Shown: positions 41,852 through 51,319, counted from the stretch's first letter. The stretch is DNA of 64,000 nucleotides from JBCCGR01 sp039029195 (GCA_039029195.1 JBCCGR010000004.1:62001-126000); one strand, 5' to 3'. Program-made: numbers and translations. The notes: generated by a model from the letters alone, not told the origin.

Positions 41852-44041
41852 ATGTCGGACGCAAGCAAGTGCCCGGTGGTTGGTGGCGCCCACGGCCATC
41901 AAGCGACTGGATCGATTGCCAACAAGGGTTGGTGGCCAAACCAGCTTAACCTCAACATTCTGCATCAAAACCACCCCGAATCTGACCCGATGGGTGGAAG
42001 CTTTGATTATGCGGCTGAATTCAAGACGCTCGATCTTGATGCGGTGAAAGCCGATCTGACCGCGCTAATGACTGATTCTCAGGACTGGTGGCCGGCAGAC
42101 TATGGCCACTATGGGCCACTGTTTATCCGCATGGCATGGCACAGCGCTGGCACGTACCGCACCTATGATGGACGCGGTGGCGGCTCCACTGGCACGCAGC
42201 GTTTTGCGCCGCTGAACAGCTGGCCGGACAACGGCAATCTCGACAAGGCGCGCCGCCTGTTGTGGCCAATCAAACAGAAATATGGCCGCAAGCTTTCCTG
42301 GGCCGACCTGATGATTTTGGCTGGCAATGTGGCGCTTGAATCCATGGGTTTCAAAACGTTCGGTTTTGGCGGTGGTCGCGCTGATGTCTGGGCGCCTGAA
42401 GAAGATATTTACTGGGGTCCGGAAACGGAATGGCTCGGCGATGAGCGCTACAGTGGCGACCGCGATCTGGCCGATCCGCTGGGTGCGGTTCAGATGGGCC
42501 TTATCTACGTCAATCCGGAAGGTCCGAACGGCAATCCTGATCCGGTTGCCTCTGGTCGCGACATTCGCGAAACCTTTGGCCGCATGGCAATGAACGATGA
42601 AGAAACCGTGGCACTTGTCGCGGGCGGTCATACCTTCGGCAAGGCGCACGGCGCGGGTGATCCTGAGCTGGTTGGCCGCGAGCCAGAGGGTGCGGGCATC
42701 GAAGAGCAGGGCCTTGGCTGGAGCAACAAGTTTGAATCCGGCGTTGGCGTTCACACCACGACCAGCGGCATTGAAGGCGCCTGGACCGCCAACCCCATCA
42801 AGTGGGATAATGGCTATTTCGACGTGCTGTTCGGCTATGATTGGGAACTCACAAAGAGCCCGGCCGGTGCAAACATCTGGCATGCGAAGGATCTGAAGGA
42901 TCAGGACCATGCACCAGAAGTAGACGGTTCCGGCAAAAAGGTTCCACTCATGATGACTACGGCTGACATGGCCTTGCGCATGGATCCGATTTATGAACCG
43001 ATCTCGCGCCGTTTTCATGAAAATCCGGAAGCGTTCGCCGACGCATTTGCCCGCGCCTGGTTCAAGCTGACCCACCGCGACATGGGCCCTGTTTCGCTCT
43101 ATCTCGGCAAGGAAGTGCCTTCCGAAGAGCTGATCTGGCAGGACCCGATTCCGGCTGCTGATCATGAACTGATCGATGATGCCGACATTGCGTCGCTGAA
43201 ATCCAGCATTCTCGATTCCGGTGTTTCGATCTCCGAACTGGTGTCGGTGGCATGGGCTTCGGCTTCGACTTTCCGTGGCTCCGACAAGCGTGGCGGCGCC
43301 AATGGTGGGCGGATTCGCCTTGCTCCTCAGAAGGATTGGGCTGTCAACGAACCAGCCACATTGTCCAAGGTGCTCGGCGCGCTTGAAGGCGTTCAGTCAT
43401 CTTTCAATGGCTCTTCCTCCAAGCAAGTTTCCATGGCTGATCTGATCGTGCTTGGTGGCTGTGCTGCAGTTGAAGCAGCAGCGAAGAAAGCCGGACACGA
43501 TGTCACTGTGCCCTTCGCGCCGGGCCGTGGCGATGCCACACAGGAACAGACTGACGTGGACTCCTTCGCGGTGCTTGAACCCAAGGCCGATGGCTTCCGC
43601 AACTATCTGAACGGTGGCAGCATTCGCGAACCCGCCGAAATGCTGGTGGACCGTGCGCAACTGCTCACGCTCTCTGCTCCGGAAATGACTGTTCTGGTTG
43701 GCGGCCTGCGCGTGCTGGGTGCCAATGTCGACGGTTCCAAAAACGGAGTCTTCACCGACAAGGAAGAAACGCTGAGCAACGACTTCTTTGCCAACCTCCT
43801 CGACATGTCGACGGCTTGGGAAACCTCCTCCAGCGACAACACTGTTCTGGAAGGCAAGGATCGCTCAACCGGCGCGACCAAGTGGACAGGCACGACCGTC
43901 GACCTGGTGTTCGGTTCCAACTCGCAACTTCGTGCGCTGGCGGAAGTCTATGCGAGCGACGATGCCGGTGGTGCGTTTGCGGACGCCTTTGCGGCAGCGT
44001 TCGGTAAGGTGATGAACCTCGACCGGTTTGATGTTGCGTGA
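41852..44041 (+). CDS. katG: Catalase-peroxidase KatG
   Basis: Haem catalase-peroxidase of 729 residues that destroys hydrogen peroxide. The distal site is FIRMAWHSAGTYR, with R93, W96 and H97; the W belongs to the covalent Met-Tyr-Trp adduct. The proximal histidine lies in ALVAGGHTFGKAHG. The second, haem-free domain begins near residue 430. The N-terminus SDASKCPVVGGAHGHQATGS is typical. ATG 41852 follows GGAG; a TTG at 41834 is ignored. No oxyR lies in the window. A strong terminator follows. Confidence 0.97.
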   Translation: MSDASKCPVVGGAHGHQATGSIANKGWWPNQLNLNILHQNHPESDPMGGSFDYAAEFKTLDLDAVKADLTALMTDSQDWWPADYGHYGPLFIRMAWHSAGTYRTYDGRGGGSTGTQRFAPLNSWPDNGNLDKARRLLWPIKQKYGRKLSWADLMILAGNVALESMGFKTFGFGGGRADVWAPEEDIYWGPETEWLGDERYSGDRDLADPLGAVQMGLIYVNPEGPNGNPDPVASGRDIRETFGRMAMNDEETVALVAGGHTFGKAHGAGDPELVGREPEGAGIEEQGLGWSNKFESGVGVHTTTSGIEGAWTANPIKWDNGYFDVLFGYDWELTKSPAGANIWHAKDLKDQDHAPEVDGSGKKVPLMMTTADMALRMDPIYEPISRRFHENPEAFADAFARAWFKLTHRDMGPVSLYLGKEVPSEELIWQDPIPAADHELIDDADIASLKSSILDSGVSISELVSVAWASASTFRGSDKRGGANGGRIRLAPQKDWAVNEPATLSKVLGALEGVQSSFNGSSSKQVSMADLIVLGGCAAVEAAAKKAGHDVTVPFAPGRGDATQEQTDVDSFAVLEPKADGFRNYLNGGSIREPAEMLVDRAQLLTLSAPEMTVLVGGLRVLGANVDGSKNGVFTDKEETLSNDFFANLLDMSTAWETSSSDNTVLEGKDRSTGATKWTGTTVDLVFGSNSQLRALAEVYASDDAGGAFADAFAAAFGKVMNLDRFDVA

Positions 44042-44064
44042 TTAGGCGACATTCTTCGGATGTG

Positions 44065-44095
44065 AAAAGAGGCTCCTTCGGGGGCCTCTTTTTTT
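44065..44095 (+). terminator. Rho-independent terminator after katG
   Basis: AAAAGAGGCTCC (44065-44076) pairs with GGGGCCTCTTTT (44081-44092), with one G-U pair and a TTCG loop, followed by more T. This is a strong terminator that is also usable in reverse. Confidence 0.92.
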
Positions 44096-44477
44096 GTGTT
44101 GGATTCGGTCAGGCTGAGGGTTGTTCAAACCCGATCCAACAGCGACAAGCAGTGTGAGCTCAATGGCTCGTAGTTGCCTTTTCTCAAATGGCGGTGAGAT
44201 TTTGCAGTACGTCAAGTATCACTCCGATGTCATTCCCGGACCGATCGAGCGGTGAAACCGTGAGATCGTGATCCGGGAACCTATACCGTTTTCCCTCGAA
44301 CCGATCAGAACTCGCGATGTCACGGAATGGGCCTCCGGGTCACATTTTCGCTGACGCTCAAATGGCCCGAAGGTGACAGTTAGAGATTGCATTTTCTAAG
44401 CCAGGAGACGAAGCAGATGACACCATCCGCGATGCTGGCCAAGGCAGGATAATCCGACGCTAACGTCGCGGCTAACA
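44096..44477. other. Long non-coding gap between katG and the LpxO-like gene
   Basis: About 380 bp without a credible gene. It holds a long inverted repeat, TTCCCGG (44233-44239) with CCGGGAA (44273-44279), whose left flank GTCATTCCCGG resembles alphaproteobacterial REP-like palindromes. Nothing else is recognised. Confidence 0.4.
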
Positions 44478-45404
44478 CTACAAATTCGGCAGTACAAACA
44501 ACGCGATGAGCCCGCCGCCCATCAGCACCCATTTCACCACATAGTAGAGCGTGCGGTTGTACTTCTTCAGCGCTTTGAACTTCAAACGAATGGGATAGAT
44601 GAAGGAAAACAGCCGGTTGATTGCGCCGACCGGCTCACCGGGTTCGTTTGACGTGGCGGATGCCGACATGATCACCTTTGACATGAACTTGTTGTACCAG
44701 CGCGCCAGCGGATTGTTGGTCGGGCGCTCCAGATCGCAGAACAGGATCAGCCGGTTTTTGTCGGAATCGTTGCGGGCATGGTGGATGTAGGTCTCATCGA
44801 AAATCACATCCTCGCCATCGCGCCAGGAATAGGTTTCGCCATCAACGACAATGTTGCAGCGATCATCATTCGGGGTCACCAAGCCAAGATGATAACGCAG
44901 TGATCCGGCATAGGGATCACGATGCGCACCGAGATAGCCGCCCGGAGGGAGGGTCGCGAACATGGCGGCCTTGATCCCCGGAATGGACTGCAACAGTTCA
45001 ACCGTTTTCGGGCAGGTTTTGGCAGCAGAAGCGTGCGGTTTGCCGTACCATTTCAGATAGTAGCGCTTCCAGCCGTTGCGGAAAAAGGAGTGAAAGCCTG
45101 CGTCCGGATCGGCACCAGCACCTTTGATCGCTCCATCGGAATAGAGCGCCATGCCCTCATCGCGGATGATCTCCCAATTGTTTTTCAACAGATCCAGTTC
45201 GGGGAAGGCAGAGCGTTCCAGATAGGGTGAATTTTTCACCGCCGAGAACATGTAAATCGGCGCGTTGATCGGCGCGAGCAAAGTGGAATGGTCTGTCAGT
45301 TGCCGGGCAAACTTGTGCCGAACAGTGCCGCGATAGTGCACGTAGAGGGCCGATGAGACAAAAACAGCGACCAGGATGACGCGCCAGTCCAGCAAATATT
45401 CCAT
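44478..45404 (-). CDS. Aspartyl/asparaginyl beta-hydroxylase family protein, LpxO-like lipid A hydroxylase
   Basis: 308 residues. An N-terminal membrane anchor (WRVILVAVFVSSALYVHY) and a C-terminal one (VVKWVLMGGGLIALFVLPNL) flank a 2-oxoglutarate/Fe(II) dioxygenase core. Iron ligands fit: AHRDP (His, Asp) and the distal His in YIHHARNDSDKNRLILFCDLERP, which also has the 2OG-binding Arg. The layout fits LpxO, which hydroxylates secondary acyl chains of lipid A at the inner membrane. LpxO itself or a related membrane hydroxylase are both possible. The gene stands alone. Confidence 0.82.
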   Translation of the reverse strand: MEYLLDWRVILVAVFVSSALYVHYRGTVRHKFARQLTDHSTLLAPINAPIYMFSAVKNSPYLERSAFPELDLLKNNWEIIRDEGMALYSDGAIKGAGADPDAGFHSFFRNGWKRYYLKWYGKPHASAAKTCPKTVELLQSIPGIKAAMFATLPPGGYLGAHRDPYAGSLRYHLGLVTPNDDRCNIVVDGETYSWRDGEDVIFDETYIHHARNDSDKNRLILFCDLERPTNNPLARWYNKFMSKVIMSASATSNEPGEPVGAINRLFSFIYPIRLKFKALKKYNRTLYYVVKWVLMGGGLIALFVLPNL

Positions 45405-45582
45405 ATCGAACCATCCGGTGTTGGATTCAAATGGTGAGAGAAGGCACCTTCACAAATCATCTCGCATAAGCGTGTATAGATGTGTGGCGACATGAATTCA
45501 AACATGCACTATGTGAGCGTCATTAATTCAATTTGTATCGCAACCGCGATAACAACACCTTCACACTATTCTGGAGTGCAAG

Positions 45583-46053
45583 ATGGGAATTTCACGACGT
45601 ACGTTGCTGGGCCTTGGCGCTGTTGCCGCAGGTGCCGCCGCTCTTGGTCAAGGCATGACACCAGCGAGTGCCGGACAGGCAAAGGTGTTCAAGGCACGCG
45701 GTGGCGTGGCCATCAACGGCTATGATCCTGTTGCCTATTTCACTCAAGGTAAACCTGTGCGCGGTGACAAGAAAATCACCCACTCGTGGAATGGTGCCAA
45801 ATGGCAGTTTTCCAGTGCAGAACATCGTGATCAGTTTGCCGCCAACCCCGAAAAATACGCACCACAATATGGTGGGTACTGCGCCTACGCCATCGGCAAT
45901 GGCTACACCGCGCCCACCGTTCCGGAAGCCTGGGACATCACGAACGGCAAGCTCTATCTCAACTACTCCAAAAGCGTGCAGCGCACCTGGGCGGGCGACA
46001 AGCTCTCCTATATTCGTAAGGGTGATAAGAACTGGCCCAAAGTGCTGAACTAG
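45583..46053 (+). CDS. Tat-exported YHS-domain protein
   Basis: 156 residues. The signal (GISRRTLLGLGAVAAGAAALGQGMTPASA) is twin-arginine. The YHS-type domain is AINGYDPVAYFTQGKPVRGDKKITHSWNGAKWQFSSAEHRDQFAANPEKYAPQYGGYCAYAIGNGY, a fold linked to metal or haem handling. The tail (SVQRTWAGDKLSYIRKGDKNWPKVL) is shared with similar periplasmic proteins. Tat export suggests folding around a cofactor before export. The ATG 45583 is clear, and a hairpin terminator follows. Confidence 0.86.
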   Translation: MGISRRTLLGLGAVAAGAAALGQGMTPASAGQAKVFKARGGVAINGYDPVAYFTQGKPVRGDKKITHSWNGAKWQFSSAEHRDQFAANPEKYAPQYGGYCAYAIGNGYTAPTVPEAWDITNGKLYLNYSKSVQRTWAGDKLSYIRKGDKNWPKVLN

Positions 46054-46089
46054 TTTTACGCTCCTAATTGGCGATTTCATGCGTCAGCG

Positions 46090-46124
46090 AAGCGCGGTGT
46101 GATTGATTGCATCGCGCTTTTTTT
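46090..46124 (+). terminator. Rho-independent terminator after the YHS gene
   Basis: AAGCGCG (46090-46096) pairs with CGCGCTT (46113-46119); further G-U and A-U pairs extend the stem inward. It is followed by T residues to 46124. Confidence 0.8.
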
Positions 46125-46174
46125 GTTTCCTTTGCACTGTCAGAACAGTTTGGTTCGAGGACGAGGAGACGGTT

Positions 46175-47263
46175 ATGAAATTCAAAAAGGCGTTCGCGGT
46201 TACCATTTGCACGGTTGGCACACTGGTTACTGGGCTTTCCACCGCCAATGCGGCAACATGCGCTGAAATCCTGCAATCCATCGGACGCCTTTATGAACCG
46301 GATGCCGCTCGGCTTCCGGTCTCCAAGCCGGATACCAAAAATGCGCCATCTGATTGCACCCAGGATCAGTTGATCCATCTACGGGTTGATCCGAACACCG
46401 CCAAAACGGTGAAGCCTGCCCTCAACCGAGATCAATTGGTCGGAAGCTACGTTTCCGACGATGTGCTCGACATCTTCAACGGCAAATTTTTGCCGATCTA
46501 TGAGGTGCTTGAAATTGCGCCGGGAGATGCACCGGATGAGGTGGTGATCACCCAACGGGCCTGGCGCGCCTATGATGCGGTTGAACAGGCGATCACGGGT
46601 TATTCCAGCGTGATTGACACAAAAATCGATGTTGCGCGAACCGGACGTATGCCCGTTCTTGGTAGGCTGGAGGCGAAACTGTTGCGCGCGGGCGAACTTC
46701 ATCCGACCAAGATTCGCAGTTTCGATGTGATGCTTTCAACCCATCGTGGGGCGGATCTCGATGTGAAACGGAACTTAATGTCGCTCTATCATCTGGAGCG
46801 GCCCTTGCAGGTGTTTGCCAACGAACGGGCGGTTTTGTTCGAGTATGCTGATCGCGCTTATAAACCCTATAAGCGCATGAGAACATTCACCAAAAGATCG
46901 CCTGAGGCACTGTTGGCAGCGCTCTATATTGCTTATGCGGGTGAAATTTCGATGAGCCGGTTTCCCTGTCTTGCCCATGCCTGGGACCAGGAACCCGCCG
47001 CTTTTCGATCCGCAATGCAAGGCGTGGTGAAACAGGAGTTCCTCGCATTCCTCCAAACGGCCATCGACCTGGACAAAAAGCGCACAAGTTTGATGGCCAA
47101 GTTGCAGGTGCGTGGACGGTCTTCTGACGAGATTGAGAAACTGAAAAGCGAGATGCAGGCGGTTCTGATTCGGTTCTCAGACATGCAGAAAGAGAAAGAA
47201 TGGAATGTGCTGATTGATGCCGCGCGTTCCAATACGCCGTTTGGGTGTCCCGATATTCGTTAG
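46175..47263 (+). CDS. Exported protein of unknown function
   Basis: 362 residues with a clear signal peptide (MKFKKAFAVTICTVGTLVTGLSTANA). I do not recognise the family. The mature part is mostly helical, with few Cys (ATCAEIL, SDCTQDQ, RFPCLAHAW, PFGCPDIR), which could form two disulfides. The region DVMLSTHRGADLDVKRNLMSLYHLERPLQVF and the charged coiled-coil-like end (KKRTSLMAKLQVRGRSSDEIEKLKSEMQAVLIRFSDMQKEKEW) stand out. GAGGAG lies just upstream of ATG 46175. It stands alone between a terminator and thyA, in which direction its transcript may continue. Confidence 0.72.
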   Translation: MKFKKAFAVTICTVGTLVTGLSTANAATCAEILQSIGRLYEPDAARLPVSKPDTKNAPSDCTQDQLIHLRVDPNTAKTVKPALNRDQLVGSYVSDDVLDIFNGKFLPIYEVLEIAPGDAPDEVVITQRAWRAYDAVEQAITGYSSVIDTKIDVARTGRMPVLGRLEAKLLRAGELHPTKIRSFDVMLSTHRGADLDVKRNLMSLYHLERPLQVFANERAVLFEYADRAYKPYKRMRTFTKRSPEALLAALYIAYAGEISMSRFPCLAHAWDQEPAAFRSAMQGVVKQEFLAFLQTAIDLDKKRTSLMAKLQVRGRSSDEIEKLKSEMQAVLIRFSDMQKEKEWNVLIDAARSNTPFGCPDIR

Positions 47264-47390
47264 CCTGATCGGGGCGGTAAATTGATTGTGGGCGATAAGC
47301 TGGTGGCGGTTGGTTCGCCGCCTTGCACTTGTCACAAGGCTTCTTCAGTGTGGCGTCCATTCAGAATTGATTGCGAATCACTAAAGCCGC

Positions 47391-48185
47391 ATGCGCCAAT
47401 ATCTCGACCTGCTTTCAAAAGTGCTGCACGAAGGCAGCGACCGTGGTGACCGCACGGGCACCGGTACACGGTCGATTTTTGGCCATCAGATGCGCTTTGA
47501 TCTCGGTGATGGATTTCCGGTTCTCACCACTAAAAAGCTGCATTTGAAATCAATCATCCACGAACTTCTCTGGTTCCTGGCAGGTGACACGAACATTCGC
47601 TATCTCAACGATAATGGTGTGCGGATCTGGGACGAATGGGCCGACGAGAATGGGGATCTCGGCCCCGTCTACGGGTCGCAGTGGCGGTCATGGCCCGCAC
47701 CCAACGGGGAATCGATTGACCAGATCAAGCGGCTGCTGGACGATATCCGCCAATCACCCAACTCGCGGCGCCTGATCGTGTCGGCGTGGAACCCCGCGGA
47801 AATTGACGAAATGGCGCTGCCGCCCTGTCATTGTCTGTTTCAATTTTACGTGTCGGACGGCAGGCTTTCCTGCCAGCTCTATCAGCGTTCCGGTGATATC
47901 TTTCTGGGCGTTCCCTTCAACATCGCCTCCTATGCGCTGCTGACGATGATGGTGGCGCAGGTTTGTGATCTGGAACCGGGTGATTTCGTGCACACGCTGG
48001 GCGATGCGCATCTTTATTCCAATCACTTCGAGCAGGCCGAGCGCCAGCTGGCCCGCACACCGAAAACCCTGCCTGAGATGCGCATGAACCGGGAGATCCA
48101 AGACCTGTTTGCCTTCACTTACGATGATTTTGAGCTGATCGGCTATGAGGCGGATGCTCATATCGCGGCAAAGGTGGCCGTTTGA
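47391..48185 (+). CDS. thyA: Thymidylate synthase ThyA
   Basis: 264 residues, methylates dUMP to dTMP with methylene-tetrahydrofolate. Motifs: GDRTGTGTRSIFG, WFLAGDTNIRYLNDNGVRIWDEWAD, YGSQWRSW, the nucleophile C146 in LPPCHCLFQFYV, and LYQRSGDIFLGVPFNIASYALL. The length and Cys position equal the E. coli enzyme. It is followed with 1-bp overlap by folA, which regenerates the folate it oxidises. Confidence 0.98.
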   Translation: MRQYLDLLSKVLHEGSDRGDRTGTGTRSIFGHQMRFDLGDGFPVLTTKKLHLKSIIHELLWFLAGDTNIRYLNDNGVRIWDEWADENGDLGPVYGSQWRSWPAPNGESIDQIKRLLDDIRQSPNSRRLIVSAWNPAEIDEMALPPCHCLFQFYVSDGRLSCQLYQRSGDIFLGVPFNIASYALLTMMVAQVCDLEPGDFVHTLGDAHLYSNHFEQAERQLARTPKTLPEMRMNREIQDLFAFTYDDFELIGYEADAHIAAKVAV

Positions 48186-48700
48186 TGGATAGCTCAGCCA
48201 AACTCGTGCACGTGGTGGCGTTTGCCAAAGCCAATGTCATTGGCGCCGACGGCGATATGCCGTGGCGGCTTTCCACCGACCTGAAACGTTTTAAGGCGCT
48301 CACCACCGGAAAGCCCGTCATCATGGGTCGCAAAACCTTTGAAAGCATTGGCAAACCGCTGCCGGGCCGACACAATATCGTGGTGACCCGTGACACGGGG
48401 TTCGTGGTCGATGGGGTGGATCGCGTGTCGTCGCTCCCGGCCGCACTTGCCAATGCAGAGCGCGAGGCCAGCCGCACCGACGCGGACGAAATTTGCATTA
48501 TCGGTGGTGGCGAAATCTTCCGCCAGACCATTGATCAGGCTGAAAAGCTCTATGTCACCCACATCGACGCGGCCCCTGAAGGCGACACACATTATCCGAC
48601 AATCACCGATGATGATTGGAAAGTGTTGCAAGAGGAGCAGGTGCCACGTGGTGAAAAAGACAGTGCAGATACGCGATTTGTCGTCTATGAGCGCCGGTAA
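48185..48700 (+). CDS. folA: Dihydrofolate reductase
   Basis: 171 residues, NADPH-dependent reduction of dihydrofolate. Motifs: VVAFAKANVIGADGDMPWRLSTDLKRFKALT with the active-site Asp (D32) and Trp, PVIMGRKTFESIGKPLPGRHNIVVTRD, and ICIIGGGEIFRQTIDQAEKLYVTHID. ATG 48185 shares a base with the thyA stop (TGATG); a TTG one codon earlier is possible but less likely. The thyA-folA pair is the usual arrangement. Confidence 0.97.
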   Translation: MDSSAKLVHVVAFAKANVIGADGDMPWRLSTDLKRFKALTTGKPVIMGRKTFESIGKPLPGRHNIVVTRDTGFVVDGVDRVSSLPAALANAEREASRTDADEICIIGGGEIFRQTIDQAEKLYVTHIDAAPEGDTHYPTITDDDWKVLQEEQVPRGEKDSADTRFVVYERR

Positions 48701-48740
48701 CCCTGTCTCACTGGGGATTTGAAGATTTTCACATGTCGCG

Positions 48741-48768
48741 TTGAAAGCCGCATTGCGCGACCCTATAA
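48741..48768 (+). promoter_or_regulatory. Sigma-32 (RpoH)-like promoter upstream of hflK
   Basis: TTGAAA (48741-48746), 14 bp, then CCCTATAA (48761-48768). This fits a heat-shock sigma-32-type promoter (CTTGAAA and CCCCATAT-like) better than sigma-70. It precedes hflK by 108 bp and could serve hflK-hflC-DUF2065 and perhaps degP. The downstream leader is GC-rich. The role is inferred. Confidence 0.5.
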
Positions 48769-48875
48769 CCACATCCAACAGATGCGAATTGATCTGCGCC
48801 CGGTCTGATCCGGGCAATCCGGCGGATCGTTCAATTCCCGAACAAGGCGAAGAGCCGAATTTTTAAGGAAAACGA

Positions 48876-50006
48876 ATGCCCTGGAGTAATCAAACCGGCG
48901 GTGGCTGGAACGGTGGCAACAATGGCAGCGGGGGCGGTGGTCCCTGGGGTCAGGGTCCGAGGGGTCCGCAAGGTCCGTCGGGCGGTGGCGGCGGAGGAGG
49001 CGGTGGCGGTGCGCAGCCACCTGATCTCGAAGAGATCATCCGCAAGAGCCAGGACCGGCTGAAGTCCGTCATTCCAGGCGGTGGCGGTGTGAGCCCCATT
49101 ATGATCGGGATCATCGCGGTCGCGCTCATCCTGCTCTACGTCTACAGCAGCGCCTATCAGGTTGATGCTGACGAGCTGGGCGTTGAAACGGTTTTCGGCA
49201 AACCGAAGGAAGAGCTTTCCGAAGCCGGTCTTCATTTCGCGTTCTGGCCGATTGAAACGGTCGAGAAGATCAAGATCGTGGAGCGGCAGGTCAATATCGG
49301 CTCCATTGGCCGTTCAGGCGGTTCCCAGCAGGGTTTGATGCTGTCGGGCGATCAGAACATCGTTGATGTTTCCTTCTCAGTTCTGTGGAGTGTCGCCGAT
49401 CCTCACAAATATCTGTTCAACGTGAATGATCCTGAAGGCATGGTGCAGCAGGTTGCCGAAAGCGCGATGCGTGAAGTGGTCGGCCGCCGAACTGCGCAGG
49501 ATGTCTTCCGTGACGATCGACAGGGTATCTCCGAGCAGGTGCGCAGCATCCTTCAAACCACGCTGGAGCAATATGGTGCCGGTATCGCTATTCGTGCTCT
49601 GAACATCGAGGACGTGGCGCCACCGACCGAAGTGGCTGATGCGTTTGATGAAGTGCAGCGCGCTGAACAGGACGAAGATCGCGTTCAGGAAGAAGCCAAC
49701 CAGTACCGTAACAAGCAGCTCGGTCAGGCCCGCGGTGAATCGGCGCAAATCCTCGAAGATGCTGCCGGTTATAAACGCAGGGTGGTGGAAGAAGCCAAGG
49801 GTGAGGCGCAACGCTTCCTCTCGGTTTATGAACAATATGCCAAGGCGCCGGACGTGACACGCAAGCGTTTGTTCCTTGAAACCATGGAACGGGTTTTGAA
49901 AGACTCCAACAAAGTGATCCTGGAAAATGGCCAGGGCGGCTCGGGCGTCGTGCCTTATCTGCCGCTGCCTGAGGTTAACAAACGTGTACAAGGAGCAAAC
50001 CAGTGA
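48876..50006 (+). CDS. hflK: HflK, subunit of the FtsH protease modulator complex
   Basis: 376 residues. The N-terminus is Gly/Pro/Gln-rich and cytoplasmic, then one membrane span (IMIGIIAVALILLYVYSSAY, about residues 70-90), then the SPFH/prohibitin domain in the periplasm (AYQVDADELGVETVFGKPKEELSEAGLHFAFWPIETVEKIKIVERQVNIGS). A coiled coil rich in E/R/Q ends the protein. HflK and HflC form a cage around FtsH. The stop overlaps hflC by 4 bp. Confidence 0.95.
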   Translation: MPWSNQTGGGWNGGNNGSGGGGPWGQGPRGPQGPSGGGGGGGGGGAQPPDLEEIIRKSQDRLKSVIPGGGGVSPIMIGIIAVALILLYVYSSAYQVDADELGVETVFGKPKEELSEAGLHFAFWPIETVEKIKIVERQVNIGSIGRSGGSQQGLMLSGDQNIVDVSFSVLWSVADPHKYLFNVNDPEGMVQQVAESAMREVVGRRTAQDVFRDDRQGISEQVRSILQTTLEQYGAGIAIRALNIEDVAPPTEVADAFDEVQRAEQDEDRVQEEANQYRNKQLGQARGESAQILEDAAGYKRRVVEEAKGEAQRFLSVYEQYAKAPDVTRKRLFLETMERVLKDSNKVILENGQGGSGVVPYLPLPEVNKRVQGANQ

Positions 50007-50899
50007 GCAATCGTCTAGCTGTACTACTGGGCGTCATTGCTGTTGCCCTTTTCCTCGTGTTTTCGTCCATCTTCATCGTCAACGAGCGTGAGCAAGCCAT
50101 TGTTCTTCGTTTTGGTGAGATCAAACGGGTAGAAACGGAACCCGGTCTTTACTTCAAGCTGCCGCTCTCTTTCGCGGGTGCCGACACGGTGCAGATCATC
50201 GAAGATCGCCTTCTGCGGTTCGATCTTGATGACATCCGCGTTCAGGTCTCTGGTGGTAAGTTTTATGAAGTTGATGCCTTCATGACCTACCGCATCACCG
50301 ATGCTGCCAAGTTCCGCGAGCAGGTTTCCGCGTCAATCATTCGCGTGGAATCCCTGCTTCGTACGCGTCTCGATGCGGCTTTGCGTCAGACTTACGGCTT
50401 GCGCGGCTTTGAGGCGGCTCTTTCTGATGAACGTGCGCAGATGATGCGCGAAGTGCGCGACCAGATCAGACCGGAAGCTGAAAAGCTGGGTCTGGCCATT
50501 GAGGATGTTCGCATTCGCCGCACCGATCTGACCCGCGAAGTTTCGCAACAGACGTTTGAGCGCATGAAGGCGGAACGTCTGGCGGAGGCTGAACGACTTC
50601 GTGCCCGCGGTCTGGAGGCTGCTCGACGCATTCGTGCTGCTGCTGATCGTCAGGTGATCGAAATCAAGGCGGAAGCGCAGCGTGAGAGCGAGATCACCCG
50701 TGGTGAGGGCGAAGCGGAACGCAACGCGATCTTTGCCAATGCCTTCACCAAGGACCCGGAGTTCTTCGAATTCTACCGCTCGATGATTGCCTATTCGGCA
50801 GCGCTGGAAAACTCAGACACGACGCTTGTCCTGTCGCCGAACTCCGAGTTTTTCCGGTACTTCTCGAATGCGGCAGGTGCTGCGCCGAAGTCTGAATAA
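50003..50899 (+). CDS. hflC: HflC, subunit of the FtsH protease modulator complex
   Basis: 298 residues: one N-terminal membrane span (LAVLLGVIAVALFLVFSSIFIV), SPFH domain (NEREQAIVLRFGEIKRVETEPGLYFKLPLSF), then a long coiled coil (KAERLAEAERLRARGLEAARRIRAAADRQVIEIKAEAQRESEITRGEGEAERNAIFANAF) and the tail SALENSDTTLVLSPNSEFFRYFSNA. The start is GTG 50003, overlapping hflK's TGA, with AGGAG (49991-49995) in position. Confidence 0.95.
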   Translation: MSNRLAVLLGVIAVALFLVFSSIFIVNEREQAIVLRFGEIKRVETEPGLYFKLPLSFAGADTVQIIEDRLLRFDLDDIRVQVSGGKFYEVDAFMTYRITDAAKFREQVSASIIRVESLLRTRLDAALRQTYGLRGFEAALSDERAQMMREVRDQIRPEAEKLGLAIEDVRIRRTDLTREVSQQTFERMKAERLAEAERLRARGLEAARRIRAAADRQVIEIKAEAQRESEITRGEGEAERNAIFANAFTKDPEFFEFYRSMIAYSAALENSDTTLVLSPNSEFFRYFSNAAGAAPKSE

Positions 50900-50929
50900 A
50901 GTCGCCTCAGTTCCGTTTGATGCGATTTT

Positions 50930-51115
50930 ATGAGTGATTTCGTTACGGCCATCGGCCTTGTGATGGTGATTGAGGGGCTGCTCTACGCGGCAGCCCCTGA
51001 TGCCGCCCGCAATATGGCGGCAAAAGTCACAGAAATGCCGGAATCCACGCTACGAACCATCGGCGTGGTGGTTTTGTGCCTTGGCGTTGGCGTTGTGTGG
51101 CTGATCCGCGGCTAG
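50930..51115 (+). CDS. DUF2065 small membrane protein
   Basis: 61 residues with two hydrophobic segments (VTAIGLVMVIEGLLYAAAP and TLRTIGVVVLCLGVGVVWLIRG). It is the DUF2065 family, often coded next to hflC in proteobacteria, so it may be an accessory of the HflKC/FtsH complex. It starts 30 bp after hflC. Confidence 0.87.
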   Translation: MSDFVTAIGLVMVIEGLLYAAAPDAARNMAAKVTEMPESTLRTIGVVVLCLGVGVVWLIRG

Positions 51116-51319
51116 GGGCGGGGCGTAACCGCTCGTAACGAACAATGGTTCTTTAGCGAACATTCACACAGATTTTGTCGGAGCTTCACCATAGCGTTAT
51201 TGCCCATCAAAGCCTCTTGCATTTACGCGCGTGCAACCCACACTGTGAAACACAAAATCACCGGTCTTTGATGGGACGACGCGGTGGACCAAATTGATCA
51301 TTCCCGGGAGATCGAAACA

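Noticed and set aside
42065..43165. 366-codon minus-strand frame inside katG
   Set aside because: It mirrors the katG coding frame, has no ribosome-binding site and no family resemblance.
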